Origin: Longimicrobium sp.
GTDB lineage: Bacteria > Gemmatimonadota > Gemmatimonadetes > Longimicrobiales > Longimicrobiaceae
Direction: 5' to 3'
DNA length: 5,595 nucleotides
Assembly: GCA_030446945.1 (NCBI GenBank)
Contig: JAUJMI010000264.1
Coordinates: 1 to 5,595, forward strand
Within the stretch, counting starts at the first letter, position 1; each line of letters starts with the position of its first letter. This document shows positions 5,487-5,595 of this stretch, piece by piece. A program made the translations under genes and the position numbers. The notes beneath the pieces were generated by a model, which did not search any database, was not told where the DNA came from, and worked only from the letters and a program-made list of their open reading frames with translations.

Positions 5487-5595
5487 ATGAAAATCCGGTA
5501 CGCATACACGGTGGCAGCGGCCATCGTCGTTTCGGCGGCGGCCTGCGCGGACCCGGCCGCCGACCGCGAAACGAACACGGGCACCCTGCTGGAGA
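5487..5595 (+). CDS. Lipoprotein of unknown function, N-terminal part only
   Basis: The ATG at 5487 follows GGGAG by 8 bases and starts a typical lipoprotein signal peptide: Lys2 and Arg4, a hydrophobic Ala/Val-rich core (8-19), and a lipobox ending AAAC with the lipidated Cys at 20. The mature part begins ADPAADRETNTGTLLE, an acidic, Thr-containing linker like those of the other lipoproteins in this window. Only 36 residues are present before the window ends, so the function cannot be judged. Codons are strongly G/C-ending from about residue 8. It is the third consecutive plus-strand lipoprotein. Confidence 0.75.
   Translation, partial: MKIRYAYTVAAAIVVSAAACADPAADRETNTGTLLE

Noticed and set aside
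1..5595. CRISPR array, tRNA, rRNA or insertion sequence
   Set aside because: No regularly spaced repeats, cloverleaf, rRNA-like stretch, transposase motif or paired terminal repeats were found by eye.

Overview
The window is GC-rich bacterial DNA with strong G/C preference at third codon positions, frequent GTG starts, purine-rich ribosome binding sites and a high proportion of small lipoproteins whose mature parts are rich in Asp-Thr or Pro. This fits a Gemmatimonadota/Longimicrobium-like or similar high-GC Gram-negative soil or environmental bacterium. That placement is an inference from style; there is no marker gene. The first ~200 bases do not look like the rest: an AT-rich stretch runs into long G and then C homopolymers, most likely a contig-end artefact.

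Left half, minus strand (read right to left): a DUF1353-family gene (about 3876-3481) whose reading frame is interrupted; a complete cardiolipin synthase/phospholipase D-superfamily gene (3455-2025) with both HKD motifs; a complete App1-type phosphatidate phosphatase (DUF2183, 1952-828) with a DxDxT motif; then, after a 268-base gap, a small Thr/Val-rich lipoprotein (559-284) followed by a hairpin. The first three are closely spaced and look like one transcription unit for phospholipid synthesis or turnover. The gap before the lipoprotein carries a paired palindrome that looks like a tandem operator, and a strong hairpin in the presumed leader.

Right half, plus strand: after a ~300-base divergent intergenic region come three short secreted proteins, all with lipoprotein signal peptides: a small lipoprotein (4178-4416, one apparent frameshift), a COG4315-type 'secreted repeat' lipoprotein (4742-5299), and the start of another lipoprotein that runs off the right edge (5487 onward). 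Gaps of 325 and 187 bases suggest they are separately transcribed.

Two genes show apparent frameshifts. The two clearest events are each repaired by one extra G in an existing G run, which together with the homopolymer-rich left end suggests sequencing or assembly errors rather than true gene decay. I see no clear novel defence or mobile system. The items most worth checking are the lipid-enzyme operon with its DUF1353 partner and the paired palindrome at 768-801.
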